Assembly: GCA_945869465.1 (NCBI GenBank)
Contig: CAMBPB010000004.1
Coordinates: 23,473-87,472, forward strand
Source of the DNA: Prosthecobacter debontii
Lineage (GTDB): Bacteria; Verrucomicrobiota; Verrucomicrobiia; Verrucomicrobiales; Akkermansiaceae
Reading direction: 5' to 3'
DNA: 64,000 nucleotides
The notes under the pieces are model-generated. The model made no database searches, had not been told where the DNA came from, and saw nothing but the letters and a program-made list of their open reading frames with translations. This document shows positions 17,545-27,272 of the stretch, one piece after another. Position numbers and translations under genes: made by a program. Numbering within the stretch: position 1 is the first letter of the stretch; the number at the start of each line of letters is the position of its first letter.

Positions 17545-19407
17545 CTATTTCGGCAGCGGATCGCGCTGGATTTCCAACAGCCCGGCGGGTGGCACCTCCC
17601 AGGCATGCGGTCCGGCCCCTAGGTCCTGCTTCTGCTCGCTGACCTGGGTGCCGCGGCAGTCCCGGATCCGGACAGTGGCGGGACCGAACGCCTGGTCGAG
17701 GCGCAGCACCACGGATTGCCCGGGCTTGGCATTGACCACATCGATGCGCGGCGGAGCCTGCGGACCCGGTGCGACGACGATGTCCTGATAGATCGCGGCC
17801 ACCAGCTTGTCGGGCGTGCGCGCGAGCACCATCGGATAGTTCTGGGCGGGAGAGAGGGGCCGGAACTCGCCGTCCAACAGAACGCCGCGGTTGTCCTTCC
17901 AGTAGCGCATCCAGAAACCAATCATCCGGCGGTGTTCCGGCGAGACCTCCGCCAGCTTGACCGACAATTGCGGAACGCTGAACAGCACGTTGAGGATTTG
18001 CAGCGCGGCGCATTCCACCGGTTCGGTGGAATGCCACACAATCATGTCGCTGTGCACGGCGGTGTGGTCGGCCAACAGGCGCAGATCGACGATTTCCTTG
18101 CGGTTGACCGGGCCGGCGTTGGGGCAATCCACTCCGCGCAGCATGTTGCCGTATTTGCGCATCAGCGGGCCGTTGTAGGGCTGGCGGAATTCGATGGCAA
18201 TGTCCGGCTTGATCGCCCGCAGGCGCTTCATGATGTCGGTGAAGAAACGATCCACGGCCTCGTCAACCGAGGCGTAATCGCGGCCGTCCTCTGCGGTGAG
18301 AACGGTGTTGCCCTGCGGCGCGAACAGTTCGATGAAATCCAGCTTGAGACCGTCCACGCCCCATTCGCGCACGGCGGCTTCATAGAGCCCGATGAGATAC
18401 TCGCGAACTTCCGGATAGCGGGGATCGAGGATATGTGCGCGGAGGCCGGCGCTGAAGCCCAGCGTTTTTCCCTTGAAGCGTTTCGCGGCCTCGGAGTGCT
18501 CGCCGGCCAGCGGCACCGAATACCATAGGATGAACTTCTGATTGAGCGCGTGAACCCGATCGACAAAGCCCTTGAAATCCGCAATGCGCTCCGGTTTCCA
18601 GTCGCCCGTATAGGCATAACCGCGGCTGCTATCAAGGGTCTGCCAGCCGTCATCGACGATCACGCCTTCGAGGCCGATCTCGCGGCCGAGGCGGCATTCT
18701 TCGACGATCGCATCGGCGGTGATGCCCTGATGATAGCCATACCACGTGGAGTAAAGCGGAACACGCGCCGCCTCCGGCACCGGTGCCGGGGTGTAGCCGT
18801 CCTGCGCCGCCCACCAGCGCGCCGTTTCGCGCAGAATCTGATAGAACGGCTGCGGCCGGGAGTCGATGCGTAAGGTGATGCTGTATTCCTTCATCGGCGG
18901 TTGTTTGCCGGCGAACAATTTCACCGCAACGTGCATATTGACATCCTCCTCCTTGACTCCGCCGCTGATTTTGAGCGGACGCAAGGTGTCGGAGCAGGCG
19001 ATGGTGAGACGGTTGCCGTCGTCCGGGCCGAGAAACGTCGCCAGCGGCGCGCGCAACACGGCCCGCGATTCGACGCCGAATCCCTGGTGGTCGAAGTTCT
19101 GCTTGCCGATATCCGAAGTCCAAACCCCGGCAAGATCAACGGATGGAAATTTCCACTTCACCTCGATGGCAGGCGGGACGGCTGGTTCCGGTGCCGCGAG
19201 TGTCAGGGTTGCCAACATCAGGTGCGCCTCGGGCCGCTGGATTTTCCATGAGGCGCGGAAAGAGCCGAGTTCGCCCTCAATGGCAAGGTCGTTGTCCCCG
19301 ATAACGATGGGAGGCGCGGCGGCCCGGGCGAGGTTGAATGATGCGGCAAGAGCCAGCCCTGCGACGATGGCGATGCGGGGAAATGGGGAGCTTCGACGGT
19401 GGCTCAT
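17545..19407 (-). CDS. secreted GH36-like alpha-galactosidase family protein
   Basis: 620 residues, ATG at 19407. The signal peptide is SPFPRIAIVAGLALAASFNLARA. After a beta-sandwich N-terminal domain, a TIM barrel carries the GH36/GH27 hallmarks: STWYGYHQG, VIVDDGWQT, GDWKPE and the nucleophile strand GLKLDFI. A later RGVDCPNAGPVNR probably supplies the acid/base Asp. It would release terminal galactose or a related sugar from oligosaccharides in the periplasm or outside the cell. It precedes an MFS transporter by 46 bp in a likely operon. The assignment to the clan is firm, exact specificity is not. Confidence 0.75.
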   Translation of the reverse strand: MSHRRSSPFPRIAIVAGLALAASFNLARAAAPPIVIGDNDLAIEGELGSFRASWKIQRPEAHLMLATLTLAAPEPAVPPAIEVKWKFPSVDLAGVWTSDIGKQNFDHQGFGVESRAVLRAPLATFLGPDDGNRLTIACSDTLRPLKISGGVKEEDVNMHVAVKLFAGKQPPMKEYSITLRIDSRPQPFYQILRETARWWAAQDGYTPAPVPEAARVPLYSTWYGYHQGITADAIVEECRLGREIGLEGVIVDDGWQTLDSSRGYAYTGDWKPERIADFKGFVDRVHALNQKFILWYSVPLAGEHSEAAKRFKGKTLGFSAGLRAHILDPRYPEVREYLIGLYEAAVREWGVDGLKLDFIELFAPQGNTVLTAEDGRDYASVDEAVDRFFTDIMKRLRAIKPDIAIEFRQPYNGPLMRKYGNMLRGVDCPNAGPVNRKEIVDLRLLADHTAVHSDMIVWHSTEPVECAALQILNVLFSVPQLSVKLAEVSPEHRRMIGFWMRYWKDNRGVLLDGEFRPLSPAQNYPMVLARTPDKLVAAIYQDIVVAPGPQAPPRIDVVNAKPGQSVVLRLDQAFGPATVRIRDCRGTQVSEQKQDLGAGPHAWEVPPAGLLEIQRDPLPK

Positions 19408-19522
19408 CGGTGGATGGAATGGTGAAATCCGCCGGAAATCCCGCCCGGCATTCGGACGAAGGGAGGATCTGCGGGCTGCGACATTCGAACCGTTGCGGCC
19501 CCCAAGCGCAAGACCGATTCTC

Positions 19523-20404
19523 TCAGCCCGCTCCCTGCCGCATCCGGTAGTCCCGCGGCGAGAATCCGGTCACCTTGCGGAATTGGCGGGTGAAATAGTT
19601 GCTGTCGTTGAAGCCCATTTCGAAGGCGATTTCGGTGACTCGCTTGTCGGTGTGGCGCAGCAGGGCGCAGGCGCGGCTGATGCGCTGGTCGATTTGCCAG
19701 GCGAGCGGCGAGGTGCCGGTGGCGGATTGGAAAACCCGCAGGAAACTCCGGCGGGACATCTGGGCGATGCTGGCCAGTTCCTCCAGATTCACCGCGCAAT
19801 GAATGTTGCGTTCCAGATGGGAAAGCGCCTCCCCGATCCGCAGCAGGGCGCGGCCATCGGAGGAGGGGCTGCGGCCGTAATAGCGGGATAACAGGCCGAT
19901 GATCTGCATGAAGGCTGCCGTCGCCATGAAGCCGAAGCCGGGTTCACGGGCTTTCAACTCGCCTTCCAGCCGGTCCACGAGTCCGGTGATCTGGGCCATT
20001 TCCTTGCCGTTGAGTCGCAGTCGTCCCCCGGCGGGTTGGCGCTGACGGCGCTTGGGTTCCAGCGTGAAGAGCGCGTGGTAGCCGGCCACCGACGGCAGGT
20101 CTAGCAGGCGCATTTGCAACTGGCTCGGCTGATAGAGGATGTTCACCAGCCGCAGGTCCCGCAACTCCCGGTATTCATGCTCGCGCGGCCCGGCCATCAC
20201 AAAAACGTCGCCCGCGGCAAGTTCCCACGAATCCTGGACCGTCACATGCAGACCCTTGCCGCCGGTGACGATCACCAACTCCGCGAACTCATGGGCGTGG
20301 GGTTCGAAATCCTCTTGCGGCTCCCGCCGCTCGATGCTGATCGGGAAGCCGTCCGGGTGGAACCAGTCGTCGATTTTTAAAACGCGTTTCACTGGCGTGA
20401 TCAT
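19523..20404 (-). CDS. AraC-family regulator (RhaS/RhaR-like) divergent from rhaA
   Basis: 293 residues from the ATG at 20404 ([15 protein letters not shown]). The N-terminal cupin-like sensor ([16 protein letters not shown] with metal-box-like histidines) is followed by a C-terminal pair of helix-turn-helix motifs, including [20 protein letters not shown] and the AraC signature ending GFSPRDYR. It faces rhaA across 84 bp, the classic arrangement of a rhamnose-responsive activator. It probably binds within that gap and turns on rhaA and the ABC importer in response to L-rhamnose. Sites were not resolved by eye. Confidence 0.85.
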   Translation of the reverse strand: MITPVKRVLKIDDWFHPDGFPISIERREPQEDFEPHAHEFAELVIVTGGKGLHVTVQDSWELAAGDVFVMAGPREHEYRELRDLRLVNILYQPSQLQMRLLDLPSVAGYHALFTLEPKRRQRQPAGGRLRLNGKEMAQITGLVDRLEGELKAREPGFGFMATAAFMQIIGLLSRYYGRSPSSDGRALLRIGEALSHLERNIHCAVNLEELASIAQMSRRSFLRVFQSATGTSPLAWQIDQRISRACALLRHTDKRVTEIAFEMGFNDSNYFTRQFRKVTGFSPRDYRMRQGAG

Positions 20405-20488
20405 GCTGGTTTTTGGCAATACTGTGGAGGTTTTTTTCCGGAATCGGTGGTCACACTCCACCCCCCTGAAGCTCAACATTCCCCAGTC

Positions 20489-21757
20489 ATGGCCAAGTCA
20501 TCGAAATTGATCGCGCAATCGTATTCATCCGCCAAAGCCCGCTACGCCGAAACGCGTGTCGATACCGAGGCCGCGATGGCCGCGCTCGCCCGCATTCCGA
20601 TCTCCCTGCACTGCTGGCAGGGCGATGACGTGGGCGGATTCGAAAATTCCGGCGCAGGTCTCAGCGGCGGCATCGCCGTGACCGGCAACTACCCCGGCAA
20701 GGCGCGCACGCCGGACGAACTCCGCGCCGATCTCGACCAGGCGCTCTCGCTCATCCCCGGCAAACACCGGCTGAACCTCCACGCGTTCTACGGCGAGTTC
20801 GGCGGCAACAAGGTCGACCGCAACGAGATCCGCCCGGAGCATTTCAGCGGCTGGATCGATTGGGCGAAGGTAAACGGCATCGGCATGGATTTCAACCCGA
20901 CCTGCTTTTCCCACCCGCAAGCGGCGGAGGGTTTCACGCTCTCTCATCCGAAAAAGGCGATCCGCGATTTCTGGATCGAACACTGCATTGCCTGCCGCGA
21001 AATCGGCGCGGTGATGGGCAAGGCGCTCGGATCTCCCACCGTCACCAATATTTGGATTCCGGACGGCTTCAAGGACACTCCGGTGGACCGGCTCTCGCCG
21101 CGGCAGCGTCTATCCGATTCGCTGGACAGGGTGTTCGCGAAAAAGCTCAACCCGAAACACCATCTCGATGCCATCGAGAGCAAGCTGTTCGGAATCGGCA
21201 GCGAGAGTTATGTGGTTGGCTCGCATGAGTTTTACCTGGGATATGCGATCAAAAACCAGAAGGTGCTCTGTCTCGATGCCGGCCATTTCCATCCCACCGA
21301 GGGCATCGCCGACAAACTCAGCTCGGCGTTGATGTTCGTGCCGGAAATCCTCCTGCACGTCAGCCGCGGCGTGCGCTGGGACAGCGACCACGTGGTCATC
21401 CTCGACGACGCGCTCCAGGCGATCGCCAACGAACTGGTGCGCAACAAGCTGTTGTCCCGGACTCACATCGGCCTTGATTTCTTCGATGCCAGCATCAACC
21501 GGATCGCCGCATGGACAATCGGCACGCGCAACACGCTCAAGTCGCTGCTCATCGCGCTGTTGGAACCGCCGGCGCTGCGGGAGGCGGAAAAATCCGGCGA
21601 TTACACCTCGCGACTCGCGCTGATGGAGGAGGCGAAGGGCCTGCCATGGGGCGCCGTTTGGGACGCCTACTGCGAGTCCCAACATGTTCCCGCGGGCTCG
21701 GCCTGGCTCGATCAGGTGAAGAGCTATGAAAATTCAGTCTTGAGCAAGCGCGCCTAA
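20489..21757 (+). CDS. rhaA: L-rhamnose isomerase
   Basis: 422 residues from the ATG at 20489 ([12 protein letters not shown]); the 14-codon upstream extension in the track lies in the regulatory gap. Conserved RhaA stretches are [44 protein letters not shown] and DAGHFHPTE. The last two contain metal-binding Asp and His residues of the xylose-isomerase-like barrel. It converts L-rhamnose to L-rhamnulose. It is the first gene of a five-gene cluster with a complete ABC importer. The kinase and aldolase are not in this window. Confidence 0.95.
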   Translation: MAKSSKLIAQSYSSAKARYAETRVDTEAAMAALARIPISLHCWQGDDVGGFENSGAGLSGGIAVTGNYPGKARTPDELRADLDQALSLIPGKHRLNLHAFYGEFGGNKVDRNEIRPEHFSGWIDWAKVNGIGMDFNPTCFSHPQAAEGFTLSHPKKAIRDFWIEHCIACREIGAVMGKALGSPTVTNIWIPDGFKDTPVDRLSPRQRLSDSLDRVFAKKLNPKHHLDAIESKLFGIGSESYVVGSHEFYLGYAIKNQKVLCLDAGHFHPTEGIADKLSSALMFVPEILLHVSRGVRWDSDHVVILDDALQAIANELVRNKLLSRTHIGLDFFDASINRIAAWTIGTRNTLKSLLIALLEPPALREAEKSGDYTSRLALMEEAKGLPWGAVWDAYCESQHVPAGSAWLDQVKSYENSVLSKRA

Positions 21758-21788
21758 TAAGAAGAGTTCAACCCGCGAACACGATGGT

Positions 21789-23294
21789 TTGAAACCTCTT
21801 CTCCAACTCACTGACATCCGGAAATCCTTTGGTGCCGTGCGCGCCTTGAAGGGAGTTTCGTTTGAGCTCCAGCCGGGGGAGGTTCATGCATTGTTAGGCG
21901 AAAATGGCGCCGGCAAGTCCACGCTCATCAAGGTCATCACCGGTGCCCATCAAGCTGACGGTGGCAGTCTGTTCGTTGCCGGCGGGGAGGTCGTTCATCT
22001 GACTCCCTCGAAGGCGCGTGAATTGGGCATCGCCTGCATTTACCAGCAGCCCTCGCTGTTTCCCGATCTCAGCGTTGCGGAAAACATCGGCCTCCGTTTG
22101 CAAAAAACCGGCGCGTTCAGCCGGGTCCGCTGGGGCAGGCAACGGAGCCGGGCCATCGATCTGCTTCAGCGCATCGGCGCGGAGATTTCACCGGATGCCG
22201 AGGTGCGCTCGCTGTCGATGCCGGAACAACAGTTGGTGGAAATCGCCTGTGCGCTGGGTTCGGGCGCGCGCATCGTCATCATGGACGAACCGACGGCCTC
22301 GCTCACCCAGAAGGAACAACACCTGCTCTTCAAAATCATCCGCGACCTGCGGCAGGGCGGGGTGGGGGTGATCTATATCTCACACCGGTTAGAGGAGATT
22401 TTAGCGCTCGCCGACCGGGTCACGGTGTTGCGCGATGGCGAAAGCGTCGGCACCAACCCGGTCGATGAGCTGACGGAATCCCAGTTGATCAAACTGATGG
22501 TCGGTCGCGAGGTTTCATCGATCTATCCGCCGTCTGAAGGCGAACCCGGCGAGGTCGTGCTGTCCTTGGAGGGGCTTGGCTGTTCCGCCAGCGGCGTGGG
22601 CGGGGTGACGATGGATGTTAGGGCCGGGGAAATTGTCGGGGTGGCGGGATTGATCGGCGCGGGCCGCAGCGAACTTGCGCGGATTCTCTTCGGCATCACT
22701 CCTGCGGATACCGGCGGGATTGTGTTGAATGGAGAGCGGATTTCCATCACTTGTCCGCGAGAGGCGATTGCCCGAGGCATCGCTTATGTTCCGGAAGATC
22801 GCCGCCGCCATGGCGTGATCCTTGAAATGCCGAGCGCCCATAACATGACGATGGCGAGTCATCCGCGGTTGTTCCCGGGCAACTGGCTGCGCTTCAATGC
22901 TGAGAGTCTGTTAGCCAGGGAGTTCATCCGCGATCTCGGCATCAAGGCTTCCGGACCTGAGGCTCCCGGCGGCAGCCTGAGCGGCGGCAATCAGCAGAAA
23001 GTCAGCGTGGCCCGCTGGCTGGCGACCCGTCCGAAACTGCTCATCCTCGACGAACCGACCCAGGGCGTCGATGTCGGTGCTAAGAGCGAAATTCACCGGA
23101 TCATCCGTCGCCTGGCCAGGGAAGGTCTCGCCGTGCTGATGATTTCCAGCGATCTGGGAGAAGTGCTGGGCATGAGCGACCGCATCGCCGTGATGCGTGG
23201 CGGCAGGCTGGTGGAGTGGATCGGAAGGGAACAAGCCGATGCGCATTCGGTCATGGCCGCCGCCCTCGGAACTAACGGAAAGGATGCAGCGTGA
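21789..23294 (+). CDS. sugar ABC transporter ATPase (two-domain, RbsA/RhaT type)
   Basis: 501 residues. The best start is TTG at 21789 (LKPLLQLTDIRKSFG read as Met); an ATG five bases earlier opens only a two-codon frame (ATG GTT TGA) whose stop overlaps this TTG. The first domain has Walker A GENGAGKST, the second the degenerate GLIGAGRSE typical of CUT2 ATPases. The signature LSGGNQQKVSVA is followed by Walker B LLILDEPTQGVD. It powers monosaccharide uptake together with the two permeases downstream. Context with rhaA indicates L-rhamnose; rhizobial rhamnose ATPases have the same layout. Confidence 0.93.
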   Translation: MKPLLQLTDIRKSFGAVRALKGVSFELQPGEVHALLGENGAGKSTLIKVITGAHQADGGSLFVAGGEVVHLTPSKARELGIACIYQQPSLFPDLSVAENIGLRLQKTGAFSRVRWGRQRSRAIDLLQRIGAEISPDAEVRSLSMPEQQLVEIACALGSGARIVIMDEPTASLTQKEQHLLFKIIRDLRQGGVGVIYISHRLEEILALADRVTVLRDGESVGTNPVDELTESQLIKLMVGREVSSIYPPSEGEPGEVVLSLEGLGCSASGVGGVTMDVRAGEIVGVAGLIGAGRSELARILFGITPADTGGIVLNGERISITCPREAIARGIAYVPEDRRRHGVILEMPSAHNMTMASHPRLFPGNWLRFNAESLLAREFIRDLGIKASGPEAPGGSLSGGNQQKVSVARWLATRPKLLILDEPTQGVDVGAKSEIHRIIRRLAREGLAVLMISSDLGEVLGMSDRIAVMRGGRLVEWIGREQADAHSVMAAALGTNGKDAA

Positions 23295-24223
23295 TGAGCC
23301 GGTTTTCGCGGGAGCTCACCGTGGCTGGCGCTCTCGGCTTGCTGCTGTTGATCCTGGCGGTTTTCGCGCCGAACTTCTACCATCTACAACCGTTCATTTC
23401 GCGGCTCACCTCGCAGATGCCCGCGCTGGTGGCGGCGGTCGGCATCGCCCTTGTGATCATCTCCCGGCAAATTGATATTTCAATCGGAGCGCAGTTGAGC
23501 ATGTGCGCCATTATCGCGAGTGTCGCCGCGGGGTCCGGGCTGCCGCTGGGCGCGGTTATTCTAACATCCATGGGGGCCGGGGTGTTGATGGGGGCTCTCA
23601 ATGGCGTGCTCGTGGCCTGGGTCGGACTGCCGAGCATCGTGGTCACGCTGGCCACGATGGTGGCCTGGCAGGAAACGCTGCGGCTCTGGCAGCAAGGCCG
23701 CATGCTGGCACTTCCAGAGGGCATCCAGTGGTTCGGCCTCAGTCAGGCGGCCGGGCAAACCGCGGTGATTTCAGTTAGCCTGACGATCGTGATCGCCGCC
23801 GCATGGGCGATGAAGAATCTAGCGCTGGGTCGTTTCATTTACGCCGTGGGTTCCGATGCGGAGGCCGCCCGTCTCGCGGGTATCGATCCCAGGCGCACAA
23901 CCTTCGGTGTTTTTGTCCTGATGGGGGTTCTGGCAGGACTCGCCGCCGTTTTGAACCTCGTCCAGTCGCCTCAGGTGCAGCCGAATTGTGGCGATGGACT
24001 CGAACTCAAGGCCATCGCCGCCGCAGTCGTCGGAGGCGTGGCGATCAACGGCGGCCGCGGCACGCTGTGGGGAGTGTTGCTGGGACTGCTGCTGCTCGCC
24101 AATGTGAACCCGGCCCTCACGCACTTCCATCTGCCGCCATACTGGGAGAAAGCCATTCAGGGTTTGGTGATCCTGCTTGCCGTCCTGGCTGACGGGCTGG
24201 GCCGCCGGAAACGTCCACGATAA
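23294..24223 (+). CDS. sugar ABC transporter permease 1 (CUT2/RbsC type)
   Basis: 309 residues. The ATG at 23294 overlaps the last base of the upstream stop (TGATG), so translation is coupled. It is a BPD_transp_2 family protein with 8 to 10 hydrophobic segments and typical CUT2 permease motifs: ISRQIDISIGAQLS, YAVGSDAEAARLAGI and VVGGVAINGGRGTLWG. It would form the inner-membrane channel together with the second permease. In rhizobial rhamnose importers the matching gene is rhaP. Confidence 0.92.
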   Translation: MSRFSRELTVAGALGLLLLILAVFAPNFYHLQPFISRLTSQMPALVAAVGIALVIISRQIDISIGAQLSMCAIIASVAAGSGLPLGAVILTSMGAGVLMGALNGVLVAWVGLPSIVVTLATMVAWQETLRLWQQGRMLALPEGIQWFGLSQAAGQTAVISVSLTIVIAAAWAMKNLALGRFIYAVGSDAEAARLAGIDPRRTTFGVFVLMGVLAGLAAVLNLVQSPQVQPNCGDGLELKAIAAAVVGGVAINGGRGTLWGVLLGLLLLANVNPALTHFHLPPYWEKAIQGLVILLAVLADGLGRRKRPR

Positions 24224-24235
24224 TCCTCCGTCCAC

Positions 24236-25288
24236 ATGTTTGCTTCTATCAGATTACCCGTCAAATCCGTACTCGCCCGCCATGAGATGGTGTTGTTGCT
24301 GGTGATTGTGCTGGAGGTGATTCTGTTCAACTCGCTCGGCCGGCGGTTTCTATCCGGAGGAAACATTTCCAATGTCTTCCGTCACTCGGTGGAGATCGGG
24401 CTGCTCGCGCTCGCCATGACGCCGGTGATCCTAACGGGCGGGATCGATCTGTCGGTGGGTTCGATGATGGGCCTGAGCGCGGTGTTGTTCGGCATGATGG
24501 TGAACAGCTTTGGTGTGGATCCATGGCTGGCGGGACTGGCGGCTATCGGTTTCGGAGCACTGGGCGGCGGTCTCAACGCGCTGCTCATCACGCGCTTGAA
24601 TCTGCCTCCGCTGATTGTCACGCTCGGCACGTTTTCGCTGTTCCGGGGCCTCGCGGAAGCGCTCACCAAGGGCGCGGAATCCTACTCGGCTTTTCCGAAA
24701 TCGTTTCTCGCATTGGGAAATTCCGACGTCGCGGGACTTCCCGCACAGATCTGGGTGTTCCTAATGGTTGCCGCCGGGATCTGGTTGTTAGTCCACCGGA
24801 CGACCTTCGGCCGGTCATTCCGCGCCATCGGTTACTCGGCCGAAGGCGCCTGTTACGCCGGCATACCGGTTGCCCGCAACACCAGCCTCGCCTACATCAT
24901 CGCCGGAGCGGTGGCCGGGCTTGCCGCCGTGATCCTGGTCGCCCGTTTGGGCGAAGCGCGCGCCAATGCGGGAATTGGATATGAATTGTTAGCTGTCACG
25001 GCGGTGGTGCTCGGCGGCGTGAGCATCTTCGGTGGTTCCGGCACCGTGTCCGGCACGTTGCTCGGCTGGGTTTCCCTGGCGATGCTCAACAACGGACTCA
25101 CCCGCATTTCCGACTACCGGATCATGGATCAAACGGTGGCCAGCGTCGCGCGCGAGTTGTCCGGCCTGCTGACCGGGCTGTTGCTGCTCGCCGCCCTCGC
25201 CATCGGCGCATGGACGAAAAATCTCGCCACCCGCCGGGCGCGCGGACAGTCTCACCCGGAAAATCCACCACGCTCCTCACCTCCATGA
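24236..25288 (+). CDS. sugar ABC transporter permease 2 (CUT2 type)
   Basis: 350 residues, ATG start 12 bp after permease 1. Motifs include LTGGIDLSVGSMMGL, RAIGYSAEGACYAGI and VLGGVSIFGGSGTVSG, with multiple membrane helices. Two different permeases next to each other point to a heterodimeric channel, as in rhizobial rhamnose importers (RhaP/RhaQ). Its stop overlaps the ATG of the binding protein (ATGA), so four genes are tightly coupled. Confidence 0.92.
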   Translation: MFASIRLPVKSVLARHEMVLLLVIVLEVILFNSLGRRFLSGGNISNVFRHSVEIGLLALAMTPVILTGGIDLSVGSMMGLSAVLFGMMVNSFGVDPWLAGLAAIGFGALGGGLNALLITRLNLPPLIVTLGTFSLFRGLAEALTKGAESYSAFPKSFLALGNSDVAGLPAQIWVFLMVAAGIWLLVHRTTFGRSFRAIGYSAEGACYAGIPVARNTSLAYIIAGAVAGLAAVILVARLGEARANAGIGYELLAVTAVVLGGVSIFGGSGTVSGTLLGWVSLAMLNNGLTRISDYRIMDQTVASVARELSGLLTGLLLLAALAIGAWTKNLATRRARGQSHPENPPRSSPP

Positions 25289-26274
25289 AACGCAAATCCT
25301 TCATCACCACACTCGCCCTGTTCGCCACGCTGCCCTTCGTCTCCTGCAGCAAGTCGGAATCCAAGGGCAAACTGACCATCGCCCTGTTGCTCAAGAGCAA
25401 GGGCAACCAATACTTCGTGACCTGCGAAAAAGGAGCCCGCATCGCCGCCGCCCAGATCAATGCCGAGCTGAAAGTGGACGGCCCGATCAATTCCGATCCC
25501 GCCAAGCAGAATGAAATCGTCGAGAACTGGATCACCGATGGCGTCGATGTAATCGTTGCCGCCTGTGAAAACAAGGATTCGATTTCCACCGCGCTGAGGA
25601 AAGCCCGGGCCGCCGGCATCAAGGTGGTGACCTACGATGCGGACGCCCAGCCCGACGCGCGTTCGTTTTTCGTCAATCAGGCCACCGCGCAGGGCATCGG
25701 CGAGCAGCTCATCGACACCGCGGCCACCCTAACCGGAAGCGAGGGGGAATTCGCGATCATCACCGGCACCCTGACGTCGGCCAACCTCAACGAGTGGATC
25801 AAGCATATCAAGGCACGGCACGCCGCGAAGTATCCTAACATGAAACTCGTGGATATCAAACCCTGCGATGACCAGAAGGACAAGGCCCAGCAGGAAACCA
25901 CCAATCTTCTCAGCACCTATCCCGACCTCAAGGTGATCGTCTCGGTGACCTCACCCGGTGTTCCCGGCGCGGCCGAAGCTGTGAAACAAGCCGGTAAAAC
26001 CGGCAAGGTCAAAGTGGTTGGTCTAGGCTTGCCGAGCGAGAACAATGCCTACGTCAAGGAAGGCGTGACCCAGGGCGTCATCCTTTGGAACGTGGAGAAT
26101 CTCGGTTACCTCGCAATCATGGCCGGAGCCGCCGTCGCGAAAGGAGACCTCGTTGCGGGTGCCACTGAGTTCGATGGCGGCAAGCTCGGCACGATGGAAG
26201 TCACGGGCGATCAAATCATCCTCGGCAAACCCGTCGTGTTCACCAGGGAGAACATCGACCAGTTCAAATTCTAG
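25285..26274 (+). CDS. lipoprotein sugar-binding protein of the ABC importer
   Basis: 329 residues from the ATG at 25285 (MKRKSFITTLALFATL); the track start at 25210 is inside the permease. The signal ends in a lipobox-like FVSC with a Cys for lipid attachment, then a periplasmic-binding-protein family 4 (RbsB-like) fold: LTIALLLKSKGNQYF, ITDGVDVIVAACEN, VTYDADAQPDARSFFVNQ and VVGLGLPSENNAYVKEG. It delivers the sugar, probably rhamnose, to the permease pair. It is the last gene of the coupled cluster. Confidence 0.9.
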   Translation: MKRKSFITTLALFATLPFVSCSKSESKGKLTIALLLKSKGNQYFVTCEKGARIAAAQINAELKVDGPINSDPAKQNEIVENWITDGVDVIVAACENKDSISTALRKARAAGIKVVTYDADAQPDARSFFVNQATAQGIGEQLIDTAATLTGSEGEFAIITGTLTSANLNEWIKHIKARHAAKYPNMKLVDIKPCDDQKDKAQQETTNLLSTYPDLKVIVSVTSPGVPGAAEAVKQAGKTGKVKVVGLGLPSENNAYVKEGVTQGVILWNVENLGYLAIMAGAAVAKGDLVAGATEFDGGKLGTMEVTGDQIILGKPVVFTRENIDQFKF

Positions 26275-26291
26275 CAACATCCAATCGTTCC

Positions 26292-26605
26292 ATAAAATCA
26301 TTCCCATTGATTTTCGCGGCGGTCACCCTCGCCGCCTCGCTCCGCGGTTGCTGCGGTGGATCCGTCGCGGAAACCATGGCTAACATCGGCGAGCGGCTGA
26401 ACAGATCTGGGAGACCGGCGCCTACCCCACGCCGAAAAGACCGATCCATGTCCGCCACGACATGCAGGCGGATGGCAGCATCAAATCGACGATCAAACTG
26501 CCGGAGGGTGTCGAGCCGGTCATCGGGCCCGGGAAGAGAGTGCCCGGGAAGAGAGTGCCCGGGAAGCATCCCGGCCGCTGGCGTTTCATGCCGCTGAAGT
26601 TCCCA
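26292..26605 (+). pseudogene. decayed remnant of an exported protein downstream of the rhamnose importer
   Basis: One frame reads like a signal peptide (KSFPLIFAAVTLAASLRG) but begins with ATA instead of ATG. Coding character then shifts frame, near 26390, to a stretch QIWETGAYPTPKRPIHVRHD followed by IKLPEGVEPVIGPGK. The second part reads like the beta-rich end of a carbohydrate-active enzyme; given the neighbours, an alpha-L-rhamnosidase C-terminus is possible but not shown. A 15-bp tandem duplication lies in the 3' part. Most of any original gene would be missing. The pseudogene call rests on reading frames only. Confidence 0.35.
26528..26567. repeat. 15-bp tandem repeat (2.7 copies)
   Basis: The unit CCCGGGAAGAGAGTG occurs twice perfectly and then as a partial third copy. 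It lies inside the decayed remnant and keeps frame (5 codons). Confidence 0.95.
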
Positions 26606-26687
26606 ACAGCCGGTTCTTGCCCTATTGGCGGCGGTCACTATCCTGTCGCACGTCGTGACTGCCGCCGCCCGCCCGCTTTTGCAATCA

Positions 26688-27272
26688 ATGAAGGAACCCG
26701 CCGTGTTGCTGTTCGGGTTGCTGGCGGTCATGTGGGCCGCCGAGGTGGTGGATTTCCTGCTGCCGGTGGTGGATCTGGACCGGTTCGGGATCCGCCCGCG
26801 GACAGCGCGTGGTTTGTTAGGAATCATGTTCTCGCCGTTCCTGCACGCCGGTTTCGGCCATCTCCTCGCGAACTCGCTGCCGTTCCTCCTGCTAGGCGGA
26901 CTGGTGATGACCGGCGGACGCCGTCCATTCCTCCGGCTCAGCCTGTGGGTGACCGTCATCGGCGGCGGCGGCGTATGGCTGTTAGGCGGCGGTCGGACGG
27001 TGCATCTGGGGGCCAGCCTGCTGATCTTCGGCTACCTCGGGTTTCTCCTCAGCCGGGGAATCGTGGCGCGCGGCTTTGGCAGCGTGCTGATTGCGTTAGG
27101 GGTTCTGTTCGGCTACGGCGGGATGCTTCTGGGTGTCCTCCCCGGCCAGCCCGGCATCTCCTGGCTCGGCCACCTGTGCGGTTTCCTCGCCGGTATCGCG
27201 GGAGCCAGGGTCGTCCGCGGGAGTGACCCGCCGGACGCAACCGCGACTACAGGGCGAAATCATCGTAAGTGA
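26688..27272 (+). CDS. rhomboid-family intramembrane serine protease
   Basis: 194 residues from the ATG at 26688 (MKEPAVLLFGLLAVMW); the track starts 21 codons earlier at a TTG. Five to six hydrophobic helices are visible. Rhomboid hallmarks are HAGFGHLLANSLPFLLLGG in helix 2, the serine motif HLGASLLIFGYLGF (GxS type) and the catalytic His in WLGHLCGFLAG. These proteases cut single-pass membrane proteins within the bilayer. The substrate is unknown and there is no obvious functional link with the upstream sugar cluster. Confidence 0.82.
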   Translation: MKEPAVLLFGLLAVMWAAEVVDFLLPVVDLDRFGIRPRTARGLLGIMFSPFLHAGFGHLLANSLPFLLLGGLVMTGGRRPFLRLSLWVTVIGGGGVWLLGGGRTVHLGASLLIFGYLGFLLSRGIVARGFGSVLIALGVLFGYGGMLLGVLPGQPGISWLGHLCGFLAGIAGARVVRGSDPPDATATTGRNHRK

